Assembly: GCA_030426805.1 (NCBI GenBank)
Contig: JAUHXU010000004.1
Span: forward strand, 234,792-298,791
From: a bacterium
GTDB taxonomy: Bacteria > Planctomycetota > JAFGQW01
Length of the DNA stretch: 64,000 bases
Reading direction: 5' to 3'
A model generated the notes under the pieces. That model did no database searches. It was not told where the DNA came from and worked only from the letters and a program-made list of their open reading frames with translations. Of the stretch, positions 27,898 through 36,239 are shown one piece after another. The number at the start of each line of letters is the position of its first letter. Position 1 is the first letter of the stretch. The position numbers were made by a program, and so were the translations under genes.

Positions 27898-29208
27898 CTA
27901 CCCGTCGGCGGCGGGGAGGGTGACGGTGAAGGTCGACCCGGCGCCGGGTTCGCTGTCGACGGTGATGCGGCCGCCGAAGCGTTCGATGATCTCGCGGCTG
28001 ATCGGGAGGCCGAGGCCGGAGCCGCCGATGCGTTCGCCGGTCGTGAAGAACGGGTCGAAGATCCGGGCGCGGTTCTCCTCGGGGATGCCGCAGCCGGTGT
28101 CGGTGAACGAGACGGCGACGTAGCGGCCCACCGCGAGGTCGACCGCACCGGCGCTGACGGCCGCGCGGATGCTCAGACTGCCGCCGTCCGGCATCGCGCG
28201 AGCGGCGTTCGTGATCAGGTTCGTGAAGACCTGCTCCAGCTCGTGGCGCACGACGACGACCTGCGGCAACTCGGCGTCGACCTCGGTCGTCACGTCGATC
28301 GCGCGGCGCGTCCGCAGGTGGTGCTCGGTGAGGATCAGCGTGTCCTCGATCACCGACGCGACCGCGTGGGGCTCCGGCGTGTCGTCGCGGTCGGGCCCGA
28401 CCTGCAGCAGCTTCGACGTGATCTTCGAGATGCGCTCCACCTCGCGCTCGATCTGTGCGGACAGCTTCTCGATCTGCTCCGGCGTCCGAGCGCCACGCTG
28501 CAGCCGCTGCGCGCGCAGCAGGATGTTCGTCAGCGGGTTGTTGATCTCGTGGGCGACGGTCGCGGCCATCTCGCCCATCGCGGAGAGCTTCGTGTGTCGC
28601 TCGCGCTCCTCCTCGAGCACCCGGCGGTGCAGCCGCGCGACCGTGAGCGCCTGGCCGACCGACGCGGCGAAGAGGTGCAGGATCCGACGCAGGCTCGTCG
28701 CGGCTTCGTCGAGGTGGGGGTGACTCAGGTTGATCACCCCCATCAACTCGTCACGCCCGCGGAGCGGGAAGCAGTAGAGGCTGCGGACCTCGACCGCGGT
28801 GCTCATGACTTTGAACGCGTCGTCCGCCCGCACGTCGGCGACGAAGCGGGGGCGACCGCTGACCGCGACCTGTCCGGCGATCCCCTCGCCGAGCGGGATC
28901 TCCCGCGCGCGCTCGAACCGGGCGGCGCGCTCCGCTTCGCTCAGCTCGCCGTCGTCCCGGCCCCGGGCGGCGGCGACGCGGAGGGCGTGTCCGTCGGGGG
29001 TGAGCAGCATGATCGAGCAGTTCACGGCGCCCAGGTCGTCGACCATGACCTGGACAGCGCGATCGCAGATCGAGCGGGCGTCGACCGTGTCGAGCAGGAC
29101 CGCGCCCATCCGACGGACGGCGCGGAGCCCCCGCAGGAGGTGGCGATGGCCGGACCGGTCGCGGCGCGACGGTCGCGCCGCCGGGGTCGATTCGGTGATT
29201 CGCGGCAT
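27898..29208 (-). CDS. GAF-domain sensor histidine kinase
   Basis: A 436-residue cytoplasmic kinase. A GAF domain fills about residues 38-190 (ARSICDRAVQVMVDDLGAVN, IPLGEGIAGQVAVSGRP, FPLRGRDELMGVINLSHP). The dimerisation helix carries VAHEINNPLTNIL with H220, and the ATPase has NLITNAARAMPDGG, DTGCGIPEENRARIFDPFFT and GGSGLGLPIS. GAF domains bind small ligands or chromophores; the ligand is unknown. The gene has no partner regulator next to it. It is divergent from the exopolysaccharide operon across a 354-base gap holding a palindromic operator candidate, which makes control of that operon a reasonable guess. Confidence 0.9.
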   Translation of the reverse strand: MPRITESTPAARPSRRDRSGHRHLLRGLRAVRRMGAVLLDTVDARSICDRAVQVMVDDLGAVNCSIMLLTPDGHALRVAAARGRDDGELSEAERAARFERAREIPLGEGIAGQVAVSGRPRFVADVRADDAFKVMSTAVEVRSLYCFPLRGRDELMGVINLSHPHLDEAATSLRRILHLFAASVGQALTVARLHRRVLEEERERHTKLSAMGEMAATVAHEINNPLTNILLRAQRLQRGARTPEQIEKLSAQIEREVERISKITSKLLQVGPDRDDTPEPHAVASVIEDTLILTEHHLRTRRAIDVTTEVDAELPQVVVVRHELEQVFTNLITNAARAMPDGGSLSIRAAVSAGAVDLAVGRYVAVSFTDTGCGIPEENRARIFDPFFTTGERIGGSGLGLPISREIIERFGGRITVDSEPGAGSTFTVTLPAADG

Positions 29209-29312
29209 GAGACGGCCTTTCGCCCGCGACAGGGTTCCCGCTTGGTAGGACCGTCGGAATTCCGCCCCGGCGGCTGGAGAGGCCCCTCGTCAGCGCCGGA
29301 CTTTGTCGCTTT

Positions 29313-29329
29313 ACTTTGCAACGCAAAGT
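29313..29329. promoter_or_regulatory. palindromic operator candidate
   Basis: ACTTTGC and GCAAAGT form perfect arms around AAC, in the only AT-richer part of the divergent gap. CTTTGTCGCTTTAC just before it and GCGTAAAG just after repeat parts of the arm. Such symmetry suits a dimeric regulator, here upstream of the exopolysaccharide operon and the sensor kinase. Confidence 0.45.
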
Positions 29330-29403
29330 ATCTACCATGCGTAAAGTGGTCGAGCGAATGGGGTCGCCGCGACAAATCGCTGCGGCGGCCGTTCTTGGAG
29401 AGC

Positions 29404-29432
29404 TTGCGAGTACGGGGTCCGCTGTCTATGCT
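29404..29432 (+). promoter_or_regulatory. candidate promoter of the exopolysaccharide operon
   Basis: TTGCGA and TATGCT each match the sigma-70 hexamers at four of six positions with an ideal 17-base spacer. The implied leader to the ATG at 29563 is about 120 bases. Confidence 0.4.
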
Positions 29433-29562
29433 TCGCGCGTTGAATCCAGCCAGACGTGGTGTCGCCCCGGGCGGGGGCGCACCGACACACCGGTGCTCGC
29501 GGGCCGCGACGGCCCTCCGGGCCGAGGACTCCGCACACCGCCGGAGGAGGGACTCCAAGTCG

Positions 29563-30348
29563 ATGAAGCTCCGCAACACGCCGCTCACGCTCCTGGCACT
29601 GGTCGCCGCCTGCGCGCTCACCGCCTGCAACCGCTACCCGAAGCCGGAGGACATCGAGGACCTCTACGTCAAAGAAGGGCAGGGGCTCGGCCACCGGTTC
29701 ATCGGCGAGGCGGCCGCGAACTACTACGTCGGGATCGGTGACGGGATCGTCCTGGCGGTCGCCGGCGCGCCGGAGATCTCCGGCCCGTACGTGGTCGGCA
29801 TCGACGGCAAGATCACGTTGCCGTTCGTCGAGGACGTCTATGTCGGCGGCCTGACGCGCAAGGAGATCGCGAACAAGGTCGAGAACGTCCTCAAGCGCTT
29901 CTACCGCGACCCGAAGGTGTCGGTAACGATGGCGGCGTACAACTCGAAGAAGTTCTACGTGTTCGGGGAAGCGCTGCGCGTCGGCGCGCTGCCGTACACC
30001 GGTGACGTCACGATGCTCGACGTCCTCGCGAACGTCGGGATCAACCCGATCACCGCGAAGAAGGATATCTTTCTGATACGCTCCGACCCGGTCAAGCCCC
30101 GGGTCTACATCAGCAACTACCACCACATGACGTACTACGGGCTTTCGAAGACCAACTTCCAAGTCCGGGAAGACGATATCATCTACGTGCGAGCCAACAT
30201 CTGGGGAAAGCTCGCGAAGCTGATCGCCCGCGTGACCTACCCGATTCAGGTCCTCTCGAGCGCGCTGCTGACCGGCGCTCGGGTGTATGCGCTGCCGCTA
30301 CAGGTGGACATCCAGCGCGAGTATCTCTCGAACGGGCGTCGATACTGA
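29563..30348 (+). CDS. polysaccharide export lipoprotein (Wza/EpsD-type)
   Basis: A 261-residue outer-membrane exporter subunit. The signal ends in the lipobox LTAC with Cys22. The polysaccharide-export domain follows (YYVGIGDGIVLAVAGAPEIS, VVGIDGKITLPFVEDVYVGG), then a SLBB-like part (FYVFGEALRVGALPYTGDVT, ANVGINPITAKKDIFLIR). It is shorter than E. coli Wza and lacks its C-terminal pore helix, as do EpsD-type proteins. It works with the Wzz-like protein encoded next to carry polymer across the outer membrane. GGAGGAGGG lies 11 bases before the ATG. First gene of an eight-gene operon. Confidence 0.9.
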   Translation: MKLRNTPLTLLALVAACALTACNRYPKPEDIEDLYVKEGQGLGHRFIGEAAANYYVGIGDGIVLAVAGAPEISGPYVVGIDGKITLPFVEDVYVGGLTRKEIANKVENVLKRFYRDPKVSVTMAAYNSKKFYVFGEALRVGALPYTGDVTMLDVLANVGINPITAKKDIFLIRSDPVKPRVYISNYHHMTYYGLSKTNFQVREDDIIYVRANIWGKLAKLIARVTYPIQVLSSALLTGARVYALPLQVDIQREYLSNGRRY

Positions 30349-30379
30349 TTCGGTCAGCCTGGGCACGGAAACGACGGCG

Positions 30380-31990
30380 ATGAACGACAACGCCAAATCG
30401 CAATTCGACTTCGGCGGCACCGACTGGCTCAGCCTGATCTGGCGCCGGCGCAAGCTCTTCCTGATCCCGTTCGTCCTCGTCACGGCGGCGGGACTCGCGG
30501 TCGGCACGCTGCTGCCGAAGGGCTACGAGTCGAAGACGGTCACGAAGGTGCTCGATTCGAGCTTCCTCGCGAGCGTCTACCGCGGATTGAGCGTCGCGCG
30601 GCCGTCGGTCGAGTTCACCGCCGCGGAGTACGAGATCAAGCGCAAGGAGGATCTCGAGCAGATCCTCCGCGAAGAGGGCTTCCTCGCCGACCAGTCGAGC
30701 CTCGCGGACCGCGAAGAGGCGCTCGACGCGATCCGCGACAAGATCAAGGTCGAGGTGGCGACGCCGCAGCAAGGCGCCGGCGACAAGCTGCTCAAGATCT
30801 CGGTGCTCGCGCGCTCGCCACACCAGGCGCAAACGCTCGTCACGCGCGTGACCGAGAACTACATCAACCGCCTGATGCGGCGCTACCGTTCGAGCGTCTA
30901 CGACATGCGCAACAAGGCGATCGTCGAGCACGAACGCGCGCAGACGCAGTACGACGAGGCCGAAGAGGCCGTGCGGGAGTTCGAGGAAGAGCACCAGGAC
31001 GCGCTGTCGATCGGCGAGAACCGGTCGAACATCGAACGCGACATCGAGAAGTTCGACGAGCAGATCCAGGAGTGGGTCACGCAGCTCGATGAACTCGACG
31101 CCGAGGTCAACGGCCTCGACCAGCAGCTCAACAACATGCAGCCCGAGACGGTCGAGAAGGACCAGGTGCCGAACCCCGAGTGGCAGCGGTTGATGGCGCT
31201 GCGGACGATCGTCCAGAACGAGCTCGCCCAGCACCCGGACAAGCTGCCGGGCCACCCGGCGGTGCGCGAACTGATGACGAAGCTCGCCGAGATCGACCAG
31301 CTCCTCGCGGCGCAGCCACAGTTCCTCCGCAACGTCGAGCGCCGGACACCGAACCCCGAGTGGGGGCGCGTGAACCTGCTCTACTCGACGCTGTCGACGA
31401 AGCAGGCGAGCTTGCAGCGCAAGCTCGCGGCGCGGCAGAAGAAGCTCAAGCAGATGCGCGAGCGCGTCAAGAAGCTGCCGGAGATCAACGCGCAGCGCCA
31501 GCGCTACATGGACCAGCTCGCCGGCCATCGCGAGAACCTCGATCGCTTCGCGGAGCTGCGCTGGCACGCGGACGTCGCGTGGAAGCGCGTCGTCGCGGCA
31601 CTCGGCGATCTGTTCATCCCGATCGAGAACGCGAGCAAGCCGCTGAAGCACTCGACGCCGCCGCCGGCGATGATCCTGTTGATCAGCCTCGGACTCGGCG
31701 TCGCGATCGGACTCGGCCTCGTCTTCGTGGTCGAGCTGAGTCGCAAGACGTTCTTCTCGCCGGAGGACGTCACGGCGATGATCTCGCTGCCGGTGCTCGG
31801 GATGGTGCACACGATCCTGAGTCCGATCGAGGCGGAGCAGCGCAAGCGCAAGCGGGCGGCGGCGATCCTCGCGACCCTGCTGCTCACGCTCGGTGCGCTG
31901 ACCGTGCTCTACGTCTACAACCGCAACCCGTCCCTGCTGCCGCCGGTCGTCGTCGACTCGGTGCAGCGGGTGAAGGACCTCGTCTCGTAG
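30380..31990 (+). CDS. Wzz/GNVR-type polysaccharide chain-length and export protein
   Basis: A 536-residue inner-membrane protein. The first helix is at about residues 27-46 (FLIPFVLVTAAGLAVGTLL), followed by a long periplasmic coiled coil rich in Glu, Gln and Arg (about 170-430). A GNVR-like region leads to a second helix (PPPAMILLISLGLGVAIGLG). A third helix (AAAILATLLLTLGALTVLYV) near the C-terminus follows a cytoplasmic stretch, which is more than the usual two. These proteins set chain length and link exporter to kinase. The kinase is separate, three genes downstream. The start at 30380 places the cytoplasmic tail and first helix correctly. Confidence 0.88.
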   Translation: MNDNAKSQFDFGGTDWLSLIWRRRKLFLIPFVLVTAAGLAVGTLLPKGYESKTVTKVLDSSFLASVYRGLSVARPSVEFTAAEYEIKRKEDLEQILREEGFLADQSSLADREEALDAIRDKIKVEVATPQQGAGDKLLKISVLARSPHQAQTLVTRVTENYINRLMRRYRSSVYDMRNKAIVEHERAQTQYDEAEEAVREFEEEHQDALSIGENRSNIERDIEKFDEQIQEWVTQLDELDAEVNGLDQQLNNMQPETVEKDQVPNPEWQRLMALRTIVQNELAQHPDKLPGHPAVRELMTKLAEIDQLLAAQPQFLRNVERRTPNPEWGRVNLLYSTLSTKQASLQRKLAARQKKLKQMRERVKKLPEINAQRQRYMDQLAGHRENLDRFAELRWHADVAWKRVVAALGDLFIPIENASKPLKHSTPPPAMILLISLGLGVAIGLGLVFVVELSRKTFFSPEDVTAMISLPVLGMVHTILSPIEAEQRKRKRAAAILATLLLTLGALTVLYVYNRNPSLLPPVVVDSVQRVKDLVS

Positions 31991-32011
31991 CGGGAGGCCG
32001 GGCGGCGTGCG

Positions 32012-32887
32012 ATGTATCTGAAGCACTACCGCTTCGAGCGGATGCCGTTCAACAACACGCCGGATACGTCGTTCTTCTTCGGCAGCCCACGGCACAACGA
32101 GGCGCTCGCTGCGCTCGTCTACACCGTGCAGGCGAAGAAGGGCTTCGCGGTGCTGACGGGCGAGGTCGGCGCCGGCAAGACGACGGTCGCGCGCGCGCTG
32201 TTTCGGCAGCTCGAAGCGGACACGCTGACCGCGGTCATCACGAATACACACCTGACGAGCACCCAGCTCCTGCAAGCGCTCGCCGGCGAGTTCGGCGTCG
32301 AGGTGGGCGACGGGGGCCGGGTCGAGTTGCTGCAGCGCATCGAGTCGTTTCTCGAGCGCGCCGGCCAGGAGAGCCGCGACGTCGTGATCCTGATCGACGA
32401 GGCGCAGAACCTGAGCCCTCAGGCGCTGGAGGAAGTGCGGATGCTGTCGAACATCGAGAGCGAGGACGAGAAGCTCGTTCAGCTGATCTTGATGGGGCAG
32501 CCGGAGTTGAACGAGAAGATCGACCGTCCCGATTTGCGCCAGTTCCGACAGCGGATCGCCGTGCGGTATCACCTGGAGGCGCTGACGCGGGAGGAGTGCT
32601 TCGAGTACATCCGCCATCGGCTGGCGATCGCGGGCCCGCGGGCCGAGGCCAAGTTTTCGCGCGGGGCGCTCCGCGCGATCCACCACTACACCCGCGGGAT
32701 TCCGCGCCTCGTGAACACGGTCTGCGACATGGCGCTCTTGATGGGCTTCGTTCGCTCGACGAAGCGCATCTCGAGCGCGATCATTGCCGATGTAATCAAG
32801 GACCGGGAGGGCCACACCGAGCGCGCCACCCGCGAGGGAGCGACCGGGAAGCGGTCGTTCCGACTGTTCAGCGGAAGGAGGGGCTGA
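32012..32887 (+). CDS. ExeA-like AAA ATPase of exosortase-A-type polysaccharide loci
   Basis: A 291-residue ATPase related to ExeA/GspA and to the ATPase found beside EpsH/exosortase A genes. It begins MYLKHYRFERMPFNNTPD, has Walker A TGEVGAGKTTVARAL (K56), Walker B VVILIDEAQNLS (D129, E130), and ARRANGED sensor motifs SNIESEDEKLVQLILMGQPE and RQRIAVRYHLEALT. In ExeA the ATPase helps assemble a secretion channel; in polysaccharide loci the role is not established. No peptidoglycan-binding domain is attached, unlike ExeA. It lies 21 bases after the Wzz-like gene and 4 bases before the tyrosine kinase. Confidence 0.88.
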   Translation: MYLKHYRFERMPFNNTPDTSFFFGSPRHNEALAALVYTVQAKKGFAVLTGEVGAGKTTVARALFRQLEADTLTAVITNTHLTSTQLLQALAGEFGVEVGDGGRVELLQRIESFLERAGQESRDVVILIDEAQNLSPQALEEVRMLSNIESEDEKLVQLILMGQPELNEKIDRPDLRQFRQRIAVRYHLEALTREECFEYIRHRLAIAGPRAEAKFSRGALRAIHHYTRGIPRLVNTVCDMALLMGFVRSTKRISSAIIADVIKDREGHTERATREGATGKRSFRLFSGRRG

Positions 32888-32891
32888 ACCG

Positions 32892-33674
32892 ATGGGGAAT
32901 TTCTACGACGCGCTGCGCAAGGCGGAGAGCGAGCGCCGGGGGCGAGCCGGCGGCTCGGACGACCCGCTGGCCCCGCGCCAGGCCGGGGACGTCGATGCCC
33001 GCGTGGTCGCGCACGTCGACAAGATCAGTCCCGAGATGGAACAGTTCCGGATGCTCCGGACGAACATCCTCGCGACCGACCCGGCACACCCGCCGCGCGT
33101 GATCGGCGTCACGAGCTCGATCAAGAAAGAGGGCAAGAGCATCACGAGCCTGAACCTCGCGACGACGTTCGCCGAGCAGCGGGACACGAAGGTCGTCGTG
33201 GTCGACGGCGACCTCCGCCGCCCGAGCCTCGCCGAGATGCTGTCGGTGAGCGGGCGGTTCGGACTCAGCCACCTGCTCACGCGCGACTTGCCGCTCAACA
33301 AGGCGGTCTACGAGACGCCGATTCCGAAGCTGCACTACCTCCCGGCCGGGGATCCGACCGAAAACCCCGCCGAGTTGCTCGGGTCGAAGCAGATGGCCGA
33401 CCTGATCGACGTGCTGCGCGCCGAGTACGACTTCGTCGTCATCGACACCCCGCCGATCCTCTACGTGCACGACGCGGGCATCGTCAGCACGAGCGTGGAC
33501 GGGATGGTCTACGTGATCAAGCTCGGCGTGACGCCGCGCGAGCGGGTCACGAAGGGGCTCGAGATCCTCGAGCGAAGCCGGGCTCGGATGCTCGGCCTCG
33601 TCTTGACGAACGTCAGCCGCGGACACCAGACGGTCAGCGTCAGCGAATACTACAGCTACAGCTACCAAGGGTAG
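32892..33674 (+). CDS. CpsD/CapB-family bacterial tyrosine kinase
   Basis: A 260-residue BY-kinase. The P-loop is SSIKKEGKSITSLNLA with K82, Walker A' is VVVVDGDLRRPS with D105 and D107, and Walker B is FVVIDTPPIL. A C-terminal Tyr cluster, SEYYSYSYQG (Y253, Y254, Y256, Y258), is the usual autophosphorylation site. Cycling of this cluster in related systems controls polymer length and export through the Wzz partner. The membrane adaptor is therefore most likely the protein encoded at 30380. It precedes the GT4 gene by two bases. Confidence 0.92.
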   Translation: MGNFYDALRKAESERRGRAGGSDDPLAPRQAGDVDARVVAHVDKISPEMEQFRMLRTNILATDPAHPPRVIGVTSSIKKEGKSITSLNLATTFAEQRDTKVVVVDGDLRRPSLAEMLSVSGRFGLSHLLTRDLPLNKAVYETPIPKLHYLPAGDPTENPAELLGSKQMADLIDVLRAEYDFVVIDTPPILYVHDAGIVSTSVDGMVYVIKLGVTPRERVTKGLEILERSRARMLGLVLTNVSRGHQTVSVSEYYSYSYQG

Positions 33675-33676
33675 CG

Positions 33677-34876
33677 GTGGACGTCCTCTTCATCTCGCAT
33701 CGGATTCCGTTTCCGCCGGACAAGGGGGACAAGATCCGGTCGTTCCAGCAGGTGCGCCACCTCGCGGAGACGCACCGCGTCCGCGTCGTGTGCGCGGCGG
33801 ACGACCCCGACGACGTGCGGCACGCCGCCGCGCTGCGCGAGGTCGTCGACGACGTCGTCGTGCTGCCCTTCGGCCGCATGGGCGCGCTCGCGCGGACCGC
33901 ATGCGCGCTGCCGTCGACACGGCCGCTGAGCCTCGGCTACTTCCCGTCGACCGCGCTGACGCGTGCGGCGCGGGATCTGGTCGGCGACCGACGCCCGGAC
34001 GTCGTCCTCGCGTTCAGCGCCCAGGCGGCGCCGGCCGCGTTCGCGATCGGCGCGCCGGTCGTGCTCGACCTCGTCGACCGTGACAGCGTCAAGTGGGCAC
34101 AATACGCGCGGTGGTTTCGGCGCGGGGTACGCGAGCGTTTCCGGGGCCTCGTCTACCGGATCGAGGCGGGGCGGCTCGCACGCGCCGAGGAGGCGTGGAT
34201 CCGACGGGCCGCGAGGACGCTGATCGTGTCCGACTACGAGCGAACGCTCTTTCCCGAAGCGCTCCAGCCGCGAATCGACGTCGTGCGACCGACGGTCGAC
34301 CTCGACGGCCTGCGCCCCGACCGATCCGCCGAAGACGCCGCGACGATCCTCTTCGCCGGTGCACTCGACTACTTCCCGAACGAGGACGCGGTCTGCTGGT
34401 TCGCGCGCGAGGTGATGCCGCGGGTGCGCGCCGAGCGGCCGGATGCGCGCTTCCGCGTCGTCGGGCCGCGTGCGCCCGCCGCGGTGCGGGCGCTCGCGGA
34501 GTTGCCCGGTGTGGACGTGGCGGGCTACGTCGACGACATCCACGACGAGTATCGCAAGGCGACCCTCGACGTCGCGCCGTTTCGGGTCACGCAGGGCGTC
34601 CTGAACAAGGTCCTGGAGGCGATGGCCTCGGGCATCGCCGTCGTCGCCACCCCGGAAGCGGTTCGGGGCATCGGTGCCGAAGAAGGCGAGGGCGTGCGCC
34701 TCGGTCGCGATCCGGAGAGCCTCGCCACAGCCGTCACCGCGCTGCTCGCCGACCGCGACGCGCGGCACGCGCTCGGCCGCGCGGGTCGTGCCTTCGTGAC
34801 GGACGGCTACGGCTACCCCGGCGATCTGACCGCGTTCGAGCGGATCGTGCGGGACGTCGCGGGGGGAGGCGTTTGA
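33677..34876 (+). CDS. GT4 glycosyltransferase of the exosortase-A-associated Stp1 type
   Basis: A 399-residue GT-B enzyme. It opens VLFISHRIPFPPDKGDKIRS, a signature of the sugar transferase found beside EpsH/exosortase A polysaccharide genes. The C-terminal half has ILFAGALDYFPNEDAV, FRVVGPRAPAAVRAL and PFRVTQGVLNKVLEAMASGI, with the acidic ligand of retaining GT4 enzymes in KVLEAMASG. Donor and acceptor are not predictable. The GTG start follows the kinase stop by two bases; the next gene starts three bases after its stop. Confidence 0.87.
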   Translation: MDVLFISHRIPFPPDKGDKIRSFQQVRHLAETHRVRVVCAADDPDDVRHAAALREVVDDVVVLPFGRMGALARTACALPSTRPLSLGYFPSTALTRAARDLVGDRRPDVVLAFSAQAAPAAFAIGAPVVLDLVDRDSVKWAQYARWFRRGVRERFRGLVYRIEAGRLARAEEAWIRRAARTLIVSDYERTLFPEALQPRIDVVRPTVDLDGLRPDRSAEDAATILFAGALDYFPNEDAVCWFAREVMPRVRAERPDARFRVVGPRAPAAVRALAELPGVDVAGYVDDIHDEYRKATLDVAPFRVTQGVLNKVLEAMASGIAVVATPEAVRGIGAEEGEGVRLGRDPESLATAVTALLADRDARHALGRAGRAFVTDGYGYPGDLTAFERIVRDVAGGGV

Positions 34877-34879
34877 TCG

Positions 34880-36235
34880 ATGCGCGCCCTGATCGTCTAC
34901 CTGATCATCGCGTTGAGCTTGCCGATCGCGTTCTTCCGTCCGTTCTACGGGACGCTCCTGTGGAGCTGGGCCGCCTACTTCCGGCCCCAGGACCTCGCGT
35001 GGAACATGAAGAACACGCAGCTCAGCAAGTGGATCGCGATCGTCACGGTGGCGGGCCTGGCGCTCGCGCTCGTGACGAAGCGAGAGCGCGTCTACCGGAT
35101 CTTCACACGCGAAGTCGTGTTGATGGCCGTGATGCTGATGGTGATCGCGATCGTCTGCAGCGCCGCGTTTCGCCCCGATCTCGCATGGCCGAAGTTCGAC
35201 GACTATTGGAAGATCTTCCTGATGACGTTCCTGACGGTGCTGCTCGTCACCGACAAGGAACGGCTGCGGATGACGTTCTGGGTGATCGCGCTGAGCCTCG
35301 GCGCGCTCGGGCTCAAGGGCGGACTGCTCGGCGCACTGCGCGGCGCGAAGATCCAGGGGCCGGGTGGCTTCCTGCTCGACAACAACGACTTCGCGCTCGC
35401 GCTGAACATGTCGCTGCCGCTGCTCTACTACCTGACGATCACCGAGAAGGAGAAGCTGCACCGGTGGGCGTTCGGCGTGACGACGTTCTTCACGGCGATC
35501 GCGGTCGTATTGACGAACAGCCGCGGCGGGTTCCTCGGCCTGTGCACGGTCTCGTTCCTGATCGCGTGGAAGTCGCCGTATCGCGCGAAGGCGCTCGCGA
35601 GTCTCGCCGGAATCGGCTTCGTCGGCGCAATGTCGGTCGCGGTCGCACGCCCCGACTACGTCGAGCGACTCTGGACGATCACCGAATGGCAAGAGGACGG
35701 AAGCGCACTCGGGCGGATCAACGCCTGGGAGACGTGCTGGAACATCGGCAATGCACTGCCCTTCACCGGGGTCGGGCCCCGCAACCTCGACCTGCCCGAG
35801 ACGTTCGAGAAGTACTCCCCGAACCCGGGGCGCCGACACGTGGCGCACAACATCTACTTTCAAACGCTCTCGGACGGCGGCTTCACGTTGCTCGGGATCT
35901 TCCTGCTCCTGCTGCTCTGGACCTGGCGTTCGCTGCGGACACTGCGCCGGGTGACGCCGAAGCTCGAGGAGAATGCGTGGTTCCTGAACTACACCCACGC
36001 GCTCGAAGTCGCGCTCGGCGCCTACGTCGTCAGCGGGTTCTTCCTGTCACGAAACGACTTCGACCTCTACTACCACATGGTCGGGATCACGATCGCGATG
36101 AAGCTGATCGCACCGCGGGTGTTGCTCTACGAGCGCCCGGTCGTTGTCGACGTCGAGGAGCGCCGGGAGCGGCCGTCGCTCCGCCCGCAGTTCGGACAGG
36201 CGGGCTCGTCGCTGTCCTACGGAGGCCGGAGATAG
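34880..36235 (+). CDS. O-antigen-ligase/Wzy-like membrane protein of exosortase-A type
   Basis: A 451-residue polytopic inner-membrane protein with about ten hydrophobic helices. The N-terminus (LSLPIAFFRPFYGTLLWSWA, then AYFRPQ) matches the DUF5935 region of the putative O-glycosylation ligase seen in exosortase-A loci. The Wzy_C/ligase part has LTNSRGGFLGLC and the periplasmic loop TGVGPRNLDL with RRHVAHNIYFQTL, whose Arg and His residues are typical of ligases and polymerases. It either polymerises repeat units or transfers polymer to an acceptor; sequence cannot separate these. Four bases separate it from the amidotransferase gene. Confidence 0.86.
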   Translation: MRALIVYLIIALSLPIAFFRPFYGTLLWSWAAYFRPQDLAWNMKNTQLSKWIAIVTVAGLALALVTKRERVYRIFTREVVLMAVMLMVIAIVCSAAFRPDLAWPKFDDYWKIFLMTFLTVLLVTDKERLRMTFWVIALSLGALGLKGGLLGALRGAKIQGPGGFLLDNNDFALALNMSLPLLYYLTITEKEKLHRWAFGVTTFFTAIAVVLTNSRGGFLGLCTVSFLIAWKSPYRAKALASLAGIGFVGAMSVAVARPDYVERLWTITEWQEDGSALGRINAWETCWNIGNALPFTGVGPRNLDLPETFEKYSPNPGRRHVAHNIYFQTLSDGGFTLLGIFLLLLLWTWRSLRTLRRVTPKLEENAWFLNYTHALEVALGAYVVSGFFLSRNDFDLYYHMVGITIAMKLIAPRVLLYERPVVVDVEERRERPSLRPQFGQAGSSLSYGGRR

Positions 36236-36239
36236 CGCG

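Larger units (their letters stand above)
29209..29562. other. 354-base divergent regulatory region
   Basis: No gene supported. It contains a comparatively AT-rich patch with a perfect 7-bp palindrome (29313-29329) and a promoter-like pair (29404-29432) directed at the exopolysaccharide operon. The rest is GC-rich without clear signals. Confidence 0.7.

Noticed and set aside
27332-27923. Several 70-180 residue frames in the intergenic repeats
   Set aside because: They overlap each other in several frames, lack ribosome sites and follow the palindromic DNA rather than protein patterns.
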